Shown: piece by piece, positions 52,705-63,819 of the stretch | Numbering within the stretch: the first letter of the stretch is position 1 | Layout of the letters: every line of letters begins with the position of its first letter | Origin: Thermithiobacillus plumbiphilus | GTDB lineage: Bacteria > Pseudomonadota > Gammaproteobacteria > Acidithiobacillales > Thermithiobacillaceae | DNA length: 64,000 bases | Assembly (NCBI RefSeq): GCF_038070005.1 | Contig: NZ_JBBPCO010000007.1 | Coordinates: 96,549 to 160,548, forward strand | Direction: 5' to 3' | Program-made: the position numbers and the translations under genes | Notes under the pieces: model-generated | What the model was told of the DNA's origin: nothing | Seen by the model: the letters and a program-made list of their open reading frames with translations, nothing else | Database searches by the model: none

Positions 52705-53865
52705 CTATCCTGCCCGGGTCACCTTCTGCAGCAACTTGCCCCAGTTGTCGCCGGGATGGATGGCGCCGAGTGCCACGCCCCGGCGCGCGCCCGTGACGCC
52801 GGGCAGGTTGCCGGGCAACCCCATGACGCTGCGCAGGGCCAGCCAGGCAAAGGCCATGGCCTCGAGTGCCTGGCTCGGAATGCCGGTTTCCCTTTCTCCG
52901 CGCAGGATGCGCATCTCCGGCAGTGCCTTGGCCAAGGCCTGCATCAAAACAGCATTTTCGGCACCACCGCCAAATACCAGCATTTCCGGTGCAACGGCGG
53001 TCCAGCGCCTGATGGCCTGCGCCACCGATTCGGCGGTGAGCGCCACCAGGGTAGCCATGAGGTCCGGCCCTTGGCAATGCCATCGCTCCTGTAGCTGGCT
53101 GAGATAGTCTTCCCCGAACAGTTCCCGACCCGTGCTCTTGGGCGGAGGCTCCTGAAAATAGTCCGCCTGCAGGCAGGCGGAGAGGATGTCCTGGTTCACC
53201 TGCCCCTGCCGGGCGATCTCGCCATTCGCGTCAAAGTGCTTCGCGCCCTGGCTGAGCTGTCGCGACAGGGCATCCAGCAGGACATTGCCCGGACCGGTGT
53301 CGAAGGCCACGGGCTCGTCCTGGGATGCTTGCGGCGGTAGCCATGTGAGGTTGGCCATGCCGCCGAGATTGAGGATGATGCGCGGCTGATGGGTCTGAAA
53401 CAGTGCCTGATGGAAGGGGGGCACCAGGGGCGCGCCCTGTCCGCCGGCGGCCAGATCGCGCGGGCGAAAATCGGCTGCCGTGGTGATGCCGGTCGATTCG
53501 ACGATATCCTCGGCCTGGCCAATCTGCAGGGTAAAGCCATCTCTGCCCGCGGGCTGATGCCGGATGGTCTGGCCATGGCAGCCGATCACGTCGATCTGAT
53601 CCCTGGAAAAGCCGCTGGTCTGCAACAGGGTATCGACGATACCTGCATAGGCCCGCCCGAGCTGACGGGCGCAGCGGCCCATGTGCGTGATCTCGTCGGG
53701 TCCGGGCTGATTCAGGGAGAGCACGCTCTGGCGCAATGCGCCCGGGAAGAGCTGGCTACTGTGATGCAGCAGTTCGATATGCTTGTCTGATTGACGGATC
53801 AGGGCGGCGTCGATGCCATCGGCGCTGGTGCCCGACATGATGCCAATGGCGTGCCAGATCGTCAT
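52705..53865 (-). CDS. anmK: Anhydro-N-acetylmuramic acid kinase
   Basis: A 386-residue ASKHA-fold kinase of murein recycling, converting 1,6-anhydro-MurNAc to MurNAc-6-phosphate. It shows GIMSGTSADGIDAALI at the start, CHGQTIRHQP near residue 96, LNLGGMANLTWLP near 165 and DTGPGNVLLDAL near 190. It lies six bases after an M23 peptidase gene, linking recycling with cell-wall hydrolysis. Confidence 0.96.
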   Translation of the reverse strand: MTIWHAIGIMSGTSADGIDAALIRQSDKHIELLHHSSQLFPGALRQSVLSLNQPGPDEITHMGRCARQLGRAYAGIVDTLLQTSGFSRDQIDVIGCHGQTIRHQPAGRDGFTLQIGQAEDIVESTGITTAADFRPRDLAAGGQGAPLVPPFHQALFQTHQPRIILNLGGMANLTWLPPQASQDEPVAFDTGPGNVLLDALSRQLSQGAKHFDANGEIARQGQVNQDILSACLQADYFQEPPPKSTGRELFGEDYLSQLQERWHCQGPDLMATLVALTAESVAQAIRRWTAVAPEMLVFGGGAENAVLMQALAKALPEMRILRGERETGIPSQALEAMAFAWLALRSVMGLPGNLPGVTGARRGVALGAIHPGDNWGKLLQKVTRAG

Positions 53866-53871
53866 TTGATA

Positions 53872-55248
53872 TTAACGCATTGCAACCTGCGAGGCGGCTT
53901 CCTTGCCCTCCAGCAGGGCAAGATACTGGGTAGCCTGACTGCGATAGCGCTTGCGATAGTTCTCAGGCAGGTACTCGGCATTGGGCAGGGCGACCTTGAG
54001 CGGGTCTTTGGCAACGCCATTGACGCGAATTTCATAATGCAGGTGGGGGCCGGTGGCCAGGCCAGTCTGTCCGACAAAGCCGATGGTCTGCCCGAGCTTC
54101 ACCTTGACGCCTGGTCTGATGCCCTTGGCGAATCGGGAGAGATGGCCGTAGGCCATCGAGATGCGCCGGTCGTATTTCAATACGATCAGGTTGCCATACC
54201 CGCCACCCCGTCCGGCCATTTCCACCGTGGCATTGGCCGTGGCCACCACCGGGGTGCCGGTGGGCGCGGCATAATCGACACCCTTGTGTGACCGCCACTT
54301 GCCAAGCACCGGATGGTAGCGCGCCTTGGTGAACTTGGAGCTGATGCGTGAGAAGGCCACCGGGGTTCGGATGAAGGCCCTTTCGGTCAGTCGGCCATTG
54401 GGGTCCACATATTTGATGCTGCCATCCGGGTATTCGAAACGCATCAGGCGGTAGGTTTTGTCGTCGAGCTTGAGTTCGGCAGCCAGAATGTTGCCATCGC
54501 TGATCTTGTGGCTGCCATCGTAGCGGGCATCATGGATCAGGGTCAGGGTGGTGCCGGGATGCAGATCGCGGGCGAAGTCGACGTCATAGCGGAAGATGTG
54601 CGCGGCAGCGAGAATGGCGGCATCACTCAAGCCGGCGCGCTGGCCATCCTCGAACAGGGAGCTTTTGATCGCCACGGTGCTGCGCTGGCGCCGGGTTTCA
54701 AGTGGCTTTTCATCGATCCTGGCGCTGTAGCGGCCGCCCTGGGCCTGAATGGTCAGGGTTCGCACCGGGCTGAGATGTACCCGCACTTTCTCCGGGGTGT
54801 TGTCGGCCCCCTTCTGTACTTCCAGCTTGTCGCCGGGACGCAGTTTGCGCAGGGAGTAGACCGACCGGCTGGCATCCGCGATGGGCAGGGCGACCCGCGG
54901 ATCGAGCCCGGCACGAGAGAAGAGGGTCGAGAGTGTATCGCCCTTCTTGAGGGTCAGCAGCTCCCACTCCGGGACCTTGAGTTCGGGCATTTCGAGCTGG
55001 GTGTCTGGCAGGGAAAGCTGGGGGTTTTTCGCATCCGGCGGGGTGGGTAGCGTGAGCGGGTTGACACTGAGCGCCATCAGGTCCGGGGTGGGTGCCTTGT
55101 AGGCGCTGCCGGTCAGGTTGTACCCCAGACCGAATACGATGGCTGCCATGGAAAGGGAGAGAACGAGTTTCCGCCGGTATTTGGTTTTTTCAGGCCCGGA
55201 GGCGGTGGGAAGCATGCTATCGAGGATGTCCGGATGGTGTTTTTTCAT
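53872..55248 (-). CDS. M23 family murein endopeptidase with N-terminal membrane anchor
   Basis: A 458-residue MepM-like peptidase. A transmembrane anchor lies at about residues 29-47, an OapA/LysM-like domain (KKGDTLSTLFSRAGLDPRVAL) near 120, and the M23 catalytic domain at the end, with HKGVDYAAPTG and GPHLHYEIRVNG carrying the zinc ligands. It cleaves peptidoglycan cross-links in the periplasm. The start at 55248 follows GGAG; the longer frame lacks one. It is transcribed with anmK; tyrS, often its neighbour, lies 7 kb away. Confidence 0.94.
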   Translation of the reverse strand: MKKHHPDILDSMLPTASGPEKTKYRRKLVLSLSMAAIVFGLGYNLTGSAYKAPTPDLMALSVNPLTLPTPPDAKNPQLSLPDTQLEMPELKVPEWELLTLKKGDTLSTLFSRAGLDPRVALPIADASRSVYSLRKLRPGDKLEVQKGADNTPEKVRVHLSPVRTLTIQAQGGRYSARIDEKPLETRRQRSTVAIKSSLFEDGQRAGLSDAAILAAAHIFRYDVDFARDLHPGTTLTLIHDARYDGSHKISDGNILAAELKLDDKTYRLMRFEYPDGSIKYVDPNGRLTERAFIRTPVAFSRISSKFTKARYHPVLGKWRSHKGVDYAAPTGTPVVATANATVEMAGRGGGYGNLIVLKYDRRISMAYGHLSRFAKGIRPGVKVKLGQTIGFVGQTGLATGPHLHYEIRVNGVAKDPLKVALPNAEYLPENYRKRYRSQATQYLALLEGKEAASQVAMR

Positions 55249-55386
55249 CGTTTTCTCCAGCTGTCCCGCAACCTGATCCAGGAAGGGAAGCCGCGTTTTC
55301 GCGAACCAAATCAATGAAACCTTAGTTCATCCAGCAGCAAAGTTCAAGCGCCATGCGGTCCGGGACTTTGGTCTGGATGCTGGCTG

Positions 55387-55412
55387 ATCCTGTTGCGCAT
55401 GCGCAACAGGAT
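55387..55412. repeat. Perfect 26-bp palindrome upstream of the M23 peptidase gene
   Basis: ATCCTGTTGCGCA (55387-55399) is followed directly by its exact reverse complement (55400-55412). A further half-site TGCGCAA lies at 55432-55438. The site lies 139 nt upstream of the M23 start and 49 nt past the mgtE stop. With no loop or T-tract it looks more like a protein-binding operator than a terminator. Confidence 0.6.
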
Positions 55413-55460
55413 TCATGAAAATCATTGTAGATGCGCAAAAATTGATATTTCAGCCCCTGC

Positions 55461-56828
55461 TTATTGAATCAGGAAAAAAGTGGCCAACGCAAGGAAGGTG
55501 AAAAAGGCGGTCATGTCCGTGACTGTCGTGACCAGGCCGGAAGCAAGGGGTGGATCGAGATTGAGGCGGCGCATGGCGATGGGCAATGCAGAGCCGACCA
55601 GGCCGGCCATGATCAGGCTGACCAGCATGGCAATGGCGATCAGGGCGCCCAGCATGGCGTTGTCAAAACGCCACCAGGTCACCAGGGCCAGCACGGCACC
55701 GATGATCAGACCGTTGAGCAATCCGACGATTGCCTGGCGACCAATGGTACGCAGCCCCAGGCTCAGGTTGATCTGACCCAGGGCGATGCCACGCACGACG
55801 ATGGTAAAGGTCTGGATGCCACCAACACCACCGACGTTGGCAATGATGGGCATCAGCACGGCAAGGGCTGCCATGCGGCTGATGCTGTCCTCGAAGATGC
55901 CGACCACCATGGAAGTGAGCGTGGACAGGCCCAGATTCAGCATGAGCCAGCTCGAGCGTTTGGCGACGGTGCGGCTGACCGCCTCGTGCAGGTCGCCAGC
56001 CTCGCCGAGATTGGCCAGGCGGTAGAGATCTTCCGTGGCTTCCTCTTCCAGCACGTAGAAGATGTCGTCGGCGGTGATGCGTCCCAGGATGTGTCCGCCC
56101 TCGTCGAGCACCGGCATGCTGGCGAGATTATGCTGCTTGAACAGATGGGCAACGCGCTCCTGATCCACTTCCGGGGTGACGCTGACCGGATCGGTATCGG
56201 CGCCTTCGATGACCGGCTGCTCGGGATCCAGGCGCAGCACCTGATAAAGGCTGATGACGCCGTTGAGCACCCCACGGTTGTCCACGAGATAGATGTCGTG
56301 GATGTCTTCGAGATCCAGTGGCGCGCGCCGCAGCTTTTCCAGCACCCGCCTGACCCGCCACTTGGCCGGCACCGAGAACAGTTCCGTCTGCATCAGGCCG
56401 CCGGCGCTGTTCTCGGGATAGCTCAGCAACTCGCGCACATGAGCCTGATCCGCCTGGGGCAGGAACGCGATCAGATCCTGGCGGCGGGCCTCGTCGTCCT
56501 CCCATTGCAGCACGTCGGCGGCATCGTCGGTGTCCATCAGCGCCAAGGCGGCACCAATGCGATCTTGCGGCAAGCTGTCGAGCATTTCCTGCGCGATCAC
56601 CTCGTCCGCCAGCGGCAGGAGTTCGGCAAGTTCCTCGGTATCGAGCACGGGGTAGATGGCGCGTCGATCCAGCGGAGACAGCAGATTGAGCAGGAGCAAC
56701 TGATCACCTGGGTGATGATCCTCGATCAGGGCGCGCAGGGCATCCTGATCCTGCTTGTCCAGGGCCTCTAGCACGCGTTCCAGATGCGCGCGTGAAATGC
56801 TGCTTCTCTTGGCTCTCTCGACGCCCAT
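55461..56828 (-). CDS. mgtE: Magnesium transporter MgtE
   Basis: A 455-residue Mg2+ channel/transporter. It has an N-terminal MgtE domain (residues ~10-130), two CBS domains (about 135-255; VDNRGVLNGVISLYQVL, PVLDEGGHILGRITADDI) and five C-terminal transmembrane helices with the pore signature PIIANVGGVGGIQT near 350. The ATG at 56828 follows AGGAG by five bases; the frame extends further but enters the divergent promoter region. It faces the sensor kinase gene across 126 nt. Confidence 0.95.
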   Translation of the reverse strand: MGVERAKRSSISRAHLERVLEALDKQDQDALRALIEDHHPGDQLLLLNLLSPLDRRAIYPVLDTEELAELLPLADEVIAQEMLDSLPQDRIGAALALMDTDDAADVLQWEDDEARRQDLIAFLPQADQAHVRELLSYPENSAGGLMQTELFSVPAKWRVRRVLEKLRRAPLDLEDIHDIYLVDNRGVLNGVISLYQVLRLDPEQPVIEGADTDPVSVTPEVDQERVAHLFKQHNLASMPVLDEGGHILGRITADDIFYVLEEEATEDLYRLANLGEAGDLHEAVSRTVAKRSSWLMLNLGLSTLTSMVVGIFEDSISRMAALAVLMPIIANVGGVGGIQTFTIVVRGIALGQINLSLGLRTIGRQAIVGLLNGLIIGAVLALVTWWRFDNAMLGALIAIAMLVSLIMAGLVGSALPIAMRRLNLDPPLASGLVTTVTDMTAFFTFLALATFFLIQ

Positions 56829-56954
56829 GTGTTCTCCTGTGTCCCGCGCCGGCATCTTCTGGCCAGCGGCGGATTTTGTCAAACCCAGGCATCGATTCCG
56901 AAATGGAACGAATCTTGTATGTCTTTGGGCAGAGTCCATCATCCGGAACAACCT

Positions 56955-58928
56955 ATGCGCCTTCAAAGCAAATTCTTTGTCGTGCTTGCCCTTGCCAGCA
57001 TTGTGCCCTTGCTGGTCGTCCTGGGCGTGGTGGTATCCCAGAACGCCAAGCGTCTGGAAAGCCAGGTGCAGGAGGAAATCAGCCTGGCTGTGCGCCAGAG
57101 CATTCAGGATGCCCGTGCGGAAGTGGCCTCCGACCAGGCCATGGTGCGCGCCCTGGCCACCGTGCCGGTATTCGAGGATTTCGTGCGGGTCATGGATGGG
57201 CGTGATCCGCTTGCCTACCAGCAGCAGGCAGACCGGACTGCCGCCTTCATGCTGGCCTTCCAGCGTGAACAGCCCGGTATACAGGCCATCCGGGTGATCG
57301 ATCGGGATGGCATCAATCTCCTGAAGTCAAAGGAAGGCTCGCTGGTCGAACCGAAGCTGCACCTGGCGGACGGGCGGGCTTATGTCGGCAACCTGGCCGA
57401 TCAGCCCTTCTTTCACTGGGTGCGGGACAATCTCAAGGTCGGGGAACTTGGCATGTCCCGTTTCGAGATGGGGCAGGCCGGGCCTGAGGAAGATTTCTGC
57501 CCGCCCATGATCCGCTACATGATTCCGCTGAGCGTCAATGGTGAGGTAAGGGCCTTTCTGGCGGTAAACACCTGGGGCAAACGCTTCGACGAGTTGTTCG
57601 CACGGATCGCGCGGCGCAGCAAGGGACAGGTCTTCGTGGCCGAACTGGATCCCCGGGATGCCCGGCGGGATGGGGTATTCCTGTACCATCCGGATCGGCG
57701 CCTGCGCTTTGGCGACCAGACCGGCAGGAATTATCGGGTTCAGTCGGTATTGGGGCAGACTGTCTGGCAGCAGCTCGGTGCGCGAAGCCAAGGCGTCATT
57801 TCCCTGCCGGATCGCAATGAGAGATTGTTTTTCCAGCGATTCGACCCGGGTGGCGTGGGAAATCCTGGCTGGATCGTTGCTGTCCGGGTGTCGCGTGACA
57901 TCCTGCTCGCGCCGGTTGCCGAGATGCAGCGCAGTATTCTCCTGCTGGCAGCCTTGCTGCTGGTCCTGAGCCTGGTGCTGTCGCGCTGGCTGGCCCAGCA
58001 ACTTGCTGATCCCATCCGCCTGCTGGCGGCCAAGCTGAAGGGGTATGCCGATGGGGAGCGGGACTTTCCGCTGGAACTGCGGCGGACGGATGAGCTGGGC
58101 AGGCTTGCCCAGGCATTCAACTACATGGTCCAGCGTCTGGATGCCACGGCGCAGGAGCGGGATCGGGCCGAGGTGCTCGCCTGTCAGGCCGCCAAACTGG
58201 CCACGGTTGGGGAATTGGCGGCAGGTCTTGGCCATGAGATCAACAATCCGCTGAACAACATGCTGGCCCTTGCCAAGCTGATGGAGCGGGAGGGTGCCGG
58301 CCAGTTGCCGGCCTGGTTGCAGGAGGATCTGGTCACCATGCGCCGCGAGTGCGAACGGGCTGCCGACATCATTCAGGGCCTGCTCAATTTTTCCCGCTGC
58401 ATGCAGCCCAATTATGATGAATTTTCCCTGCAAGCCCTGCTGGAGGAAGCCGTTTCCTTGCTACGGCGCAAGGCCCAGTCCGCTGGTGTCGGTCTGGAGC
58501 TGCAGGTGGCAGGCGATCTGCGGCTCAGGGCTGACCGCGGCCAGATCCTCCAGGTGCTCATCAATGTCATATTGAATGCCATTCAGGCCTGCCCGAGTCA
58601 GGGGCAGGTATTGATCATGGCCTTCGAAGACCCGGAGAACCTGCGGGTTCATGTCGAGGATAGCGGGCCGGGCGTGCCGGAAGAACTGCTGCCGCGCATC
58701 TTCGATCCCTTTTTCAGCACCAAGGCCCAAGGGCAGGGTACAGGTCTTGGACTGTCGGTGAGTTTCGGTATCGTGAAACGCCACAGAGGAGAGCTCTGGA
58801 TGGACAGAAGCCCGGTGCTTGGCGGTGCCCGGATAAAGATTCAGCTGCCACGGGCCGCTCAGGAAGCAGCCAGCCAAGCAGTCAGGAACGTCACTGGTCT
58901 TCAGGAGGTATTTCGCCATGCCGGTTAA
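56955..58928 (+). CDS. Membrane sensor histidine kinase
   Basis: A 657-residue kinase with a first transmembrane helix at about residues 7-27, a ~300-residue periplasmic Cache-like sensor region, a second helix at ~327-346 and a HAMP domain. The phosphoacceptor motif LAAGLGHEINNPLNN has His near 427, and the ATPase boxes are INVILNAIQA, DSGPGVPEE and GTGLGLSVSFGI near 596. It pairs with the NtrC-type regulator whose gene overlaps its end by 11 nt. The signal is unknown. Confidence 0.93.
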   Translation: MRLQSKFFVVLALASIVPLLVVLGVVVSQNAKRLESQVQEEISLAVRQSIQDARAEVASDQAMVRALATVPVFEDFVRVMDGRDPLAYQQQADRTAAFMLAFQREQPGIQAIRVIDRDGINLLKSKEGSLVEPKLHLADGRAYVGNLADQPFFHWVRDNLKVGELGMSRFEMGQAGPEEDFCPPMIRYMIPLSVNGEVRAFLAVNTWGKRFDELFARIARRSKGQVFVAELDPRDARRDGVFLYHPDRRLRFGDQTGRNYRVQSVLGQTVWQQLGARSQGVISLPDRNERLFFQRFDPGGVGNPGWIVAVRVSRDILLAPVAEMQRSILLLAALLLVLSLVLSRWLAQQLADPIRLLAAKLKGYADGERDFPLELRRTDELGRLAQAFNYMVQRLDATAQERDRAEVLACQAAKLATVGELAAGLGHEINNPLNNMLALAKLMEREGAGQLPAWLQEDLVTMRRECERAADIIQGLLNFSRCMQPNYDEFSLQALLEEAVSLLRRKAQSAGVGLELQVAGDLRLRADRGQILQVLINVILNAIQACPSQGQVLIMAFEDPENLRVHVEDSGPGVPEELLPRIFDPFFSTKAQGQGTGLGLSVSFGIVKRHRGELWMDRSPVLGGARIKIQLPRAAQEAASQAVRNVTGLQEVFRHAG

Positions 58929-60303
58929 GTTGCCGATCCTCTTCGTTGACGACGATCCCGTTGCCGCCAGCATGCTGCGCCGCTTTGGCCGCATGTTGCC
59001 CTATCCCAGCGAAGTCTTCGAGGATTCCCAGGCAGCACTCGATGCCTTTGCCTGTCAGGGCGCCTGCCTGGTGGTCACCGACCTGCGCATGCCGGGGATG
59101 GACGGCTTTGAACTGCTGCACCGCCTCAAAGGCATCGATCCGGAAGTGCCTATACTGGTCGTGACTGGCCACTCCTCGCTGGATAATGCCATTCATGCCA
59201 TGAAGGCGGGTGCCGCGGATTTCATCAAAAAACCCTTTGATCTCGATGAAATGGCCCTGGTCATCGAGCGTGTCCTGGAAAAGTCGCGTCTTGAGCAGGA
59301 AAATGCGCTGCTCAGGCGTGCGATGCCCGACTGGAGCAATCTCGGCATGATTGGCCAGTCGTCGGCGATGGAGCAGGTGTTTGCCCGCATACGCAAGGTG
59401 GCCGACATTGCCTGTAACGTCATCATCAGCGGCGAATCCGGTACCGGCAAGGAACTGGTCGCGCAGGCCATTCATCAGAGTGGCGCACGTCGGGAAAAGC
59501 CATTTGTCGTGATCGACTGCGGCGCCCTGTCCGATACCCTGCTGGAATCCGAGCTGTTCGGCCATGAAAAGGGGGCTTTCACCGGCGCGGTGAGCCGCAA
59601 GCGCGGCCTGCTTGAAGCCGCAAGTGGTGGCACGGTGTTTCTGGATGAAATCTGCAATATCTCCGACGCCATGCAGATGAAGCTGTTGCGGGTCATTCAG
59701 GAAGGCCAGCTCACCCGGGTCGGTGGCCTGCAGCCGGTGCATATCGACGTGCGCTTCATCGTTGCAACCAACCGGGACCTGACACAGATGGTGAAACAGG
59801 GCGAGTTTCGACATGACCTCTTTCATCGCCTCAACGTCGTGGACATTCGCCTGCCGCCCTTGCGCGAGCGCGTGGAGGACATTCCCCGGCTGGCCACACA
59901 CTTTCTTGCCGAGCTCACCCAGCAGTATGCCCGCAATGTGCCGGGCTTCACGCCGACCGCCCTGCAGGTGCTCTCTCAGGCAAGATGGCCCGGCAATATT
60001 CGCGAACTGCGCAACGTCATCGAGCGTGCCGTGATCATGGCCGAGCCCGGGTGTCCGCTGGACATTGCGGACCTGCCCGAGATCGAGCCGGCGGACACGC
60101 CCGGATTCAATGCCGAGCTGCCAGCAGAGTCCTTGGTCACACTCGCCGAACTCGAAAGCCGCTACATCGCCCATGTGCTGCGGCTGGTTGGTGGTGAACG
60201 CAAGCGCGCTGCGGACATTCTCGGCATCGACAAGACCACCCTCTGGCGCAAGCTCAAGGACCTCCCCACGCCGCCAGGCTCGGGTTTGCTGAAAAGCGGG
60301 TGA
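58918..60303 (+). CDS. NtrC-family sigma-54 response regulator
   Basis: A 461-residue activator. The receiver domain has acidic pocket FVDDD (11-13) and phospho-acceptor Asp55 in VVTDLRMPG. The AAA+ domain has Walker A GESGTGKE near 172, the sigma-54 contact loop GAFTGA near 222 and Walker [10 protein letters not shown] near 240. A Fis-type helix-turn-helix ([20 protein letters not shown]) ends the protein. It should activate sigma-54 promoters, plausibly for the DsrE-like and porin genes next door. A terminator follows. Confidence 0.95.
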   Translation: MPVKLPILFVDDDPVAASMLRRFGRMLPYPSEVFEDSQAALDAFACQGACLVVTDLRMPGMDGFELLHRLKGIDPEVPILVVTGHSSLDNAIHAMKAGAADFIKKPFDLDEMALVIERVLEKSRLEQENALLRRAMPDWSNLGMIGQSSAMEQVFARIRKVADIACNVIISGESGTGKELVAQAIHQSGARREKPFVVIDCGALSDTLLESELFGHEKGAFTGAVSRKRGLLEAASGGTVFLDEICNISDAMQMKLLRVIQEGQLTRVGGLQPVHIDVRFIVATNRDLTQMVKQGEFRHDLFHRLNVVDIRLPPLRERVEDIPRLATHFLAELTQQYARNVPGFTPTALQVLSQARWPGNIRELRNVIERAVIMAEPGCPLDIADLPEIEPADTPGFNAELPAESLVTLAELESRYIAHVLRLVGGERKRAADILGIDKTTLWRKLKDLPTPPGSGLLKSG

Positions 60304-60342
60304 TTGCAAATTGCACCGCGGCAGATGATCGACACTTGCAAA

Positions 60343-60376
60343 ATGCAGTCCTGAGACAAAAGGGACTGCATTTTTT
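60343..60376 (+). terminator. Rho-independent terminator of the two-component operon
   Basis: ATGCAGTCC (60343-60351) pairs with GGACTGCAT (60363-60371), extended by A/T pairs, with six T. It separates the regulator from the DsrE-like gene, which must have its own promoter in 60377-60450. Confidence 0.93.
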
Positions 60377-60453
60377 CTGACTTTCTGGCGGCATGCTTCT
60401 TGTATTAAGCGCTTGGAGCCTTTCAACAGCCTTCATCAGCTTAAGGAGACAAC

Positions 60454-60942
60454 ATGAAGCCGTCTTTCCTATCAGGCGCAATGGCCGCGCTCGCCTGTGC
60501 CGGCCTGCTTTTGACAGGACCCGTGCAGGCCGCGACGGAAGCCCCTGCCGAGACTTCGGACCAGGGCATCAACAGCATGCCCCCCGATGACAGCCTGGCC
60601 ACTTACAAAACCGTGATTCAGGCCAGTGATGGCAGTGCCGAGAAGCAGACCCTGATCCTCAACAACGTTGCCAACCTGCTCAAGTACTTTGGTCCGGACA
60701 TGGTCGCCATCGACGTGGTCGCCTATGGGCCAGGCCTGCGACTGTTCTTCAAGGACAATGTAAACGCGCAGCGCATCCAGGATCTCGCCGCTCAAGGAAT
60801 CAACTTCCTTGCCTGTGAAAACACCATGAAAGCCATGAACAAGGTCAAGGCCGACCTGAACCCGGCGGTCAAGACCACGCCTGCGGGCATCGTCTACATC
60901 CTGAAACGCGAAAAACAGGGCTGGCTCTATATTCGTCCCTGA
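60454..60942 (+). CDS. Secreted DsrE-family-like protein
   Basis: A 162-residue protein with a signal peptide (cleavage near PVQAA, residue 27) and a DsrE/YchN-like domain. Features are YKTVIQASDGSAEKQTLILNNVANLLKYF, IDVVAYGPGLRLFF and AAQGINFLACENTM with a single mature Cys121. Cytoplasmic relatives carry sulfur; a periplasmic form with one conserved Cys might bind sulfur compounds or act with the next gene, a porin. GGAG precedes the ATG. It lies 35 nt before the porin. Confidence 0.85.
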   Translation: MKPSFLSGAMAALACAGLLLTGPVQAATEAPAETSDQGINSMPPDDSLATYKTVIQASDGSAEKQTLILNNVANLLKYFGPDMVAIDVVAYGPGLRLFFKDNVNAQRIQDLAAQGINFLACENTMKAMNKVKADLNPAVKTTPAGIVYILKREKQGWLYIRP

Positions 60943-60977
60943 ATACACATCACATGACCGCTCGAGGAGAAAAACAA

Positions 60978-62359
60978 GTGAACAAAACAATTACAAAGCT
61001 GATCATCGGAGGAGCAGTGATATTGGCTGCCGTCCCGCAGGCGGCGCAGGCCACCAACTGGTTTGCCCTGCAGGGCAATGAGGCACCCGGTACTGCTGCC
61101 CCGGTTAAGATCTGGGGTTTCATGCAGCCTGCTTTCGAGTATTACACCGGGGATGGCGTCAGCGGCGCGGCAAACGCGAACTTCAATGGCCGCGATCCGG
61201 TTTTCAACAAGGTGGCGCCCGACCAGACCAGTACATCGAGTTTCTTCCTGCGTCGTGCGCGCGTCGGCGTGCGTGGCGTGATGTCTCCCATCGATGAACG
61301 GATCAACTATTTCATCATGGCGGAATTCGGCAAGAACGGTATCACTCGCGAGGATGCCGTGGCACTGGCCGATGCCTCGGTGACGCTCAACTACATTCCG
61401 GGTGCCCGCATCCGGATTGGCCAGTTCAAGCTGCCCATGCCGAGGAAGGCCTGCAGTCCGTACCGATCGTCTACGCCTATAATAACTTCACCAGTGTGCT
61501 CGATAGTCTGGTCTTGGAGCGCTTCATGGTGGCGAATGGCGCACCGGGTCAGGCCGGAAATTTATACGCGGCACCACCTGCGGGTACCGTGGGCGGTAAT
61601 GTCGTCGGCAGCTCCAGCGCATTCCGTGACATTGGCATGCAGGCATACGACTGGTTCACGAAGGGCAAAATGGAATATGCCTATGCCGCCATGGTCAGCA
61701 ATGGCAGCGGCATCAACACCACGGACAACAATGGCGACCGGGATATCACCGCACGCTTGCAGGCGAGCTACATCTTTGGCGGTGCCGGTGTCTTTCGCGA
61801 GGATCTGACCGGCTGGATCTGGCGCCAGCAGGGTAACCGCACTTTCGACGGCAACAGTTACCGGCGCGTGCGCGAGGGGCTGGGTTTCAAATACTGGCAG
61901 AAGCCCTTGCGGGTGTCCGGCGAATACATGCGCGGCAAGGGCATGATCTTTACTGGCCTGAACCCGCCCTTCAATGACACTGGTTTCGATGCCACCCCCA
62001 CCGTGGATGGCGTTCAGTCGCCGACGAACACCATGGCCCTGGGCACGGAAAACAAGGCCGACGGCTGGTACCTCGAAGCCGGTTACTTCGTCATGCCCAA
62101 ACTGGAACTGGACCTGCGTTATGACACCTTCGACCGGCTCAGCAACAATGCCGCCCAGGAACGCCAGTTCACCACCTGGACCCTCGGTACTCAGTATCAC
62201 TTCAGCCCCAAGGCGCGCGTGACCCTGAACTATGAGTTCCGCGACCAGGAAGTCCCTAATCCCGGTGCCATCACCCAGGCGGCCCAGCGCCAGAACGCCC
62301 TTGCCATCTCCGATGCCATTGGTGACCGCTTCAGCGCTCAGGTCAACTTTATCTTCTAG
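60978..62359 (+). pseudogene. Outer-membrane porin broken by a single frameshift
   Basis: A GTG start at 60978 after GAGGAGA gives a signal peptide (ending QAAQA) and a barrel start like other OprO/P-type porins (KIWGFMQPAFEYY). At about 61440-61443 the frame is lost. Continuing in another frame restores E-E-G-L-Q-S-V-P-I-V-Y-A-Y and runs to the terminal F-I-F at 62359. Adding one base (ATGCCGAGG to ATGCCGGAGG) yields an uninterrupted 460-residue porin. It is either a recent deletion or a sequencing error; the rest is intact. It shares an operon with the DsrE-like gene. Confidence 0.88.
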
Positions 62360-62396
62360 ACTGGCACGCATCGTGCTTCAAGAGTCGCGTAGTGCA

Positions 62397-62490
62397 GTTG
62401 GCGGGCAATTCGACAGCCCATGCTGCGTCTTTCCCCGTGCTAGCCCGCCAACCTTTTCGGCCCCCGGTTTCCCATCGGGGGTCTTTTTTT
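62397..62490 (+). terminator. Structured 3' region and terminator of the porin operon
   Basis: The terminator is GGCCCCCG (62459-62466) with CGGGGGTC (62476-62483) and seven T. Before it, TTGGCGGGC near 62398-62406 can pair with GCCCGCCAA near 62443-62451 across 36 nt, forming a large stem of unknown role. Confidence 0.85.
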
Positions 62491-62593
62491 ATCCATATTC
62501 CACTTGTCCAATCGGCACAGCGGGCATGTTAAGATAGCGCCGATCGGGCCAAAGGGCCTTTCGAGGCCCGCACACACTTTCAAAGGAATGCTC

Positions 62594-63808
<1,215 letters not shown>

Positions 63809-63819
63809 TCCTTTGATTT

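Noticed and set aside
60385..60400. Sigma-54 promoter before the DsrE-like gene
   Set aside because: CTGGCGGCATGCTTCT has the -24 GG but CT in place of the nearly invariant -12 GC, so it is too weak to call despite the NtrC-type regulator next door.
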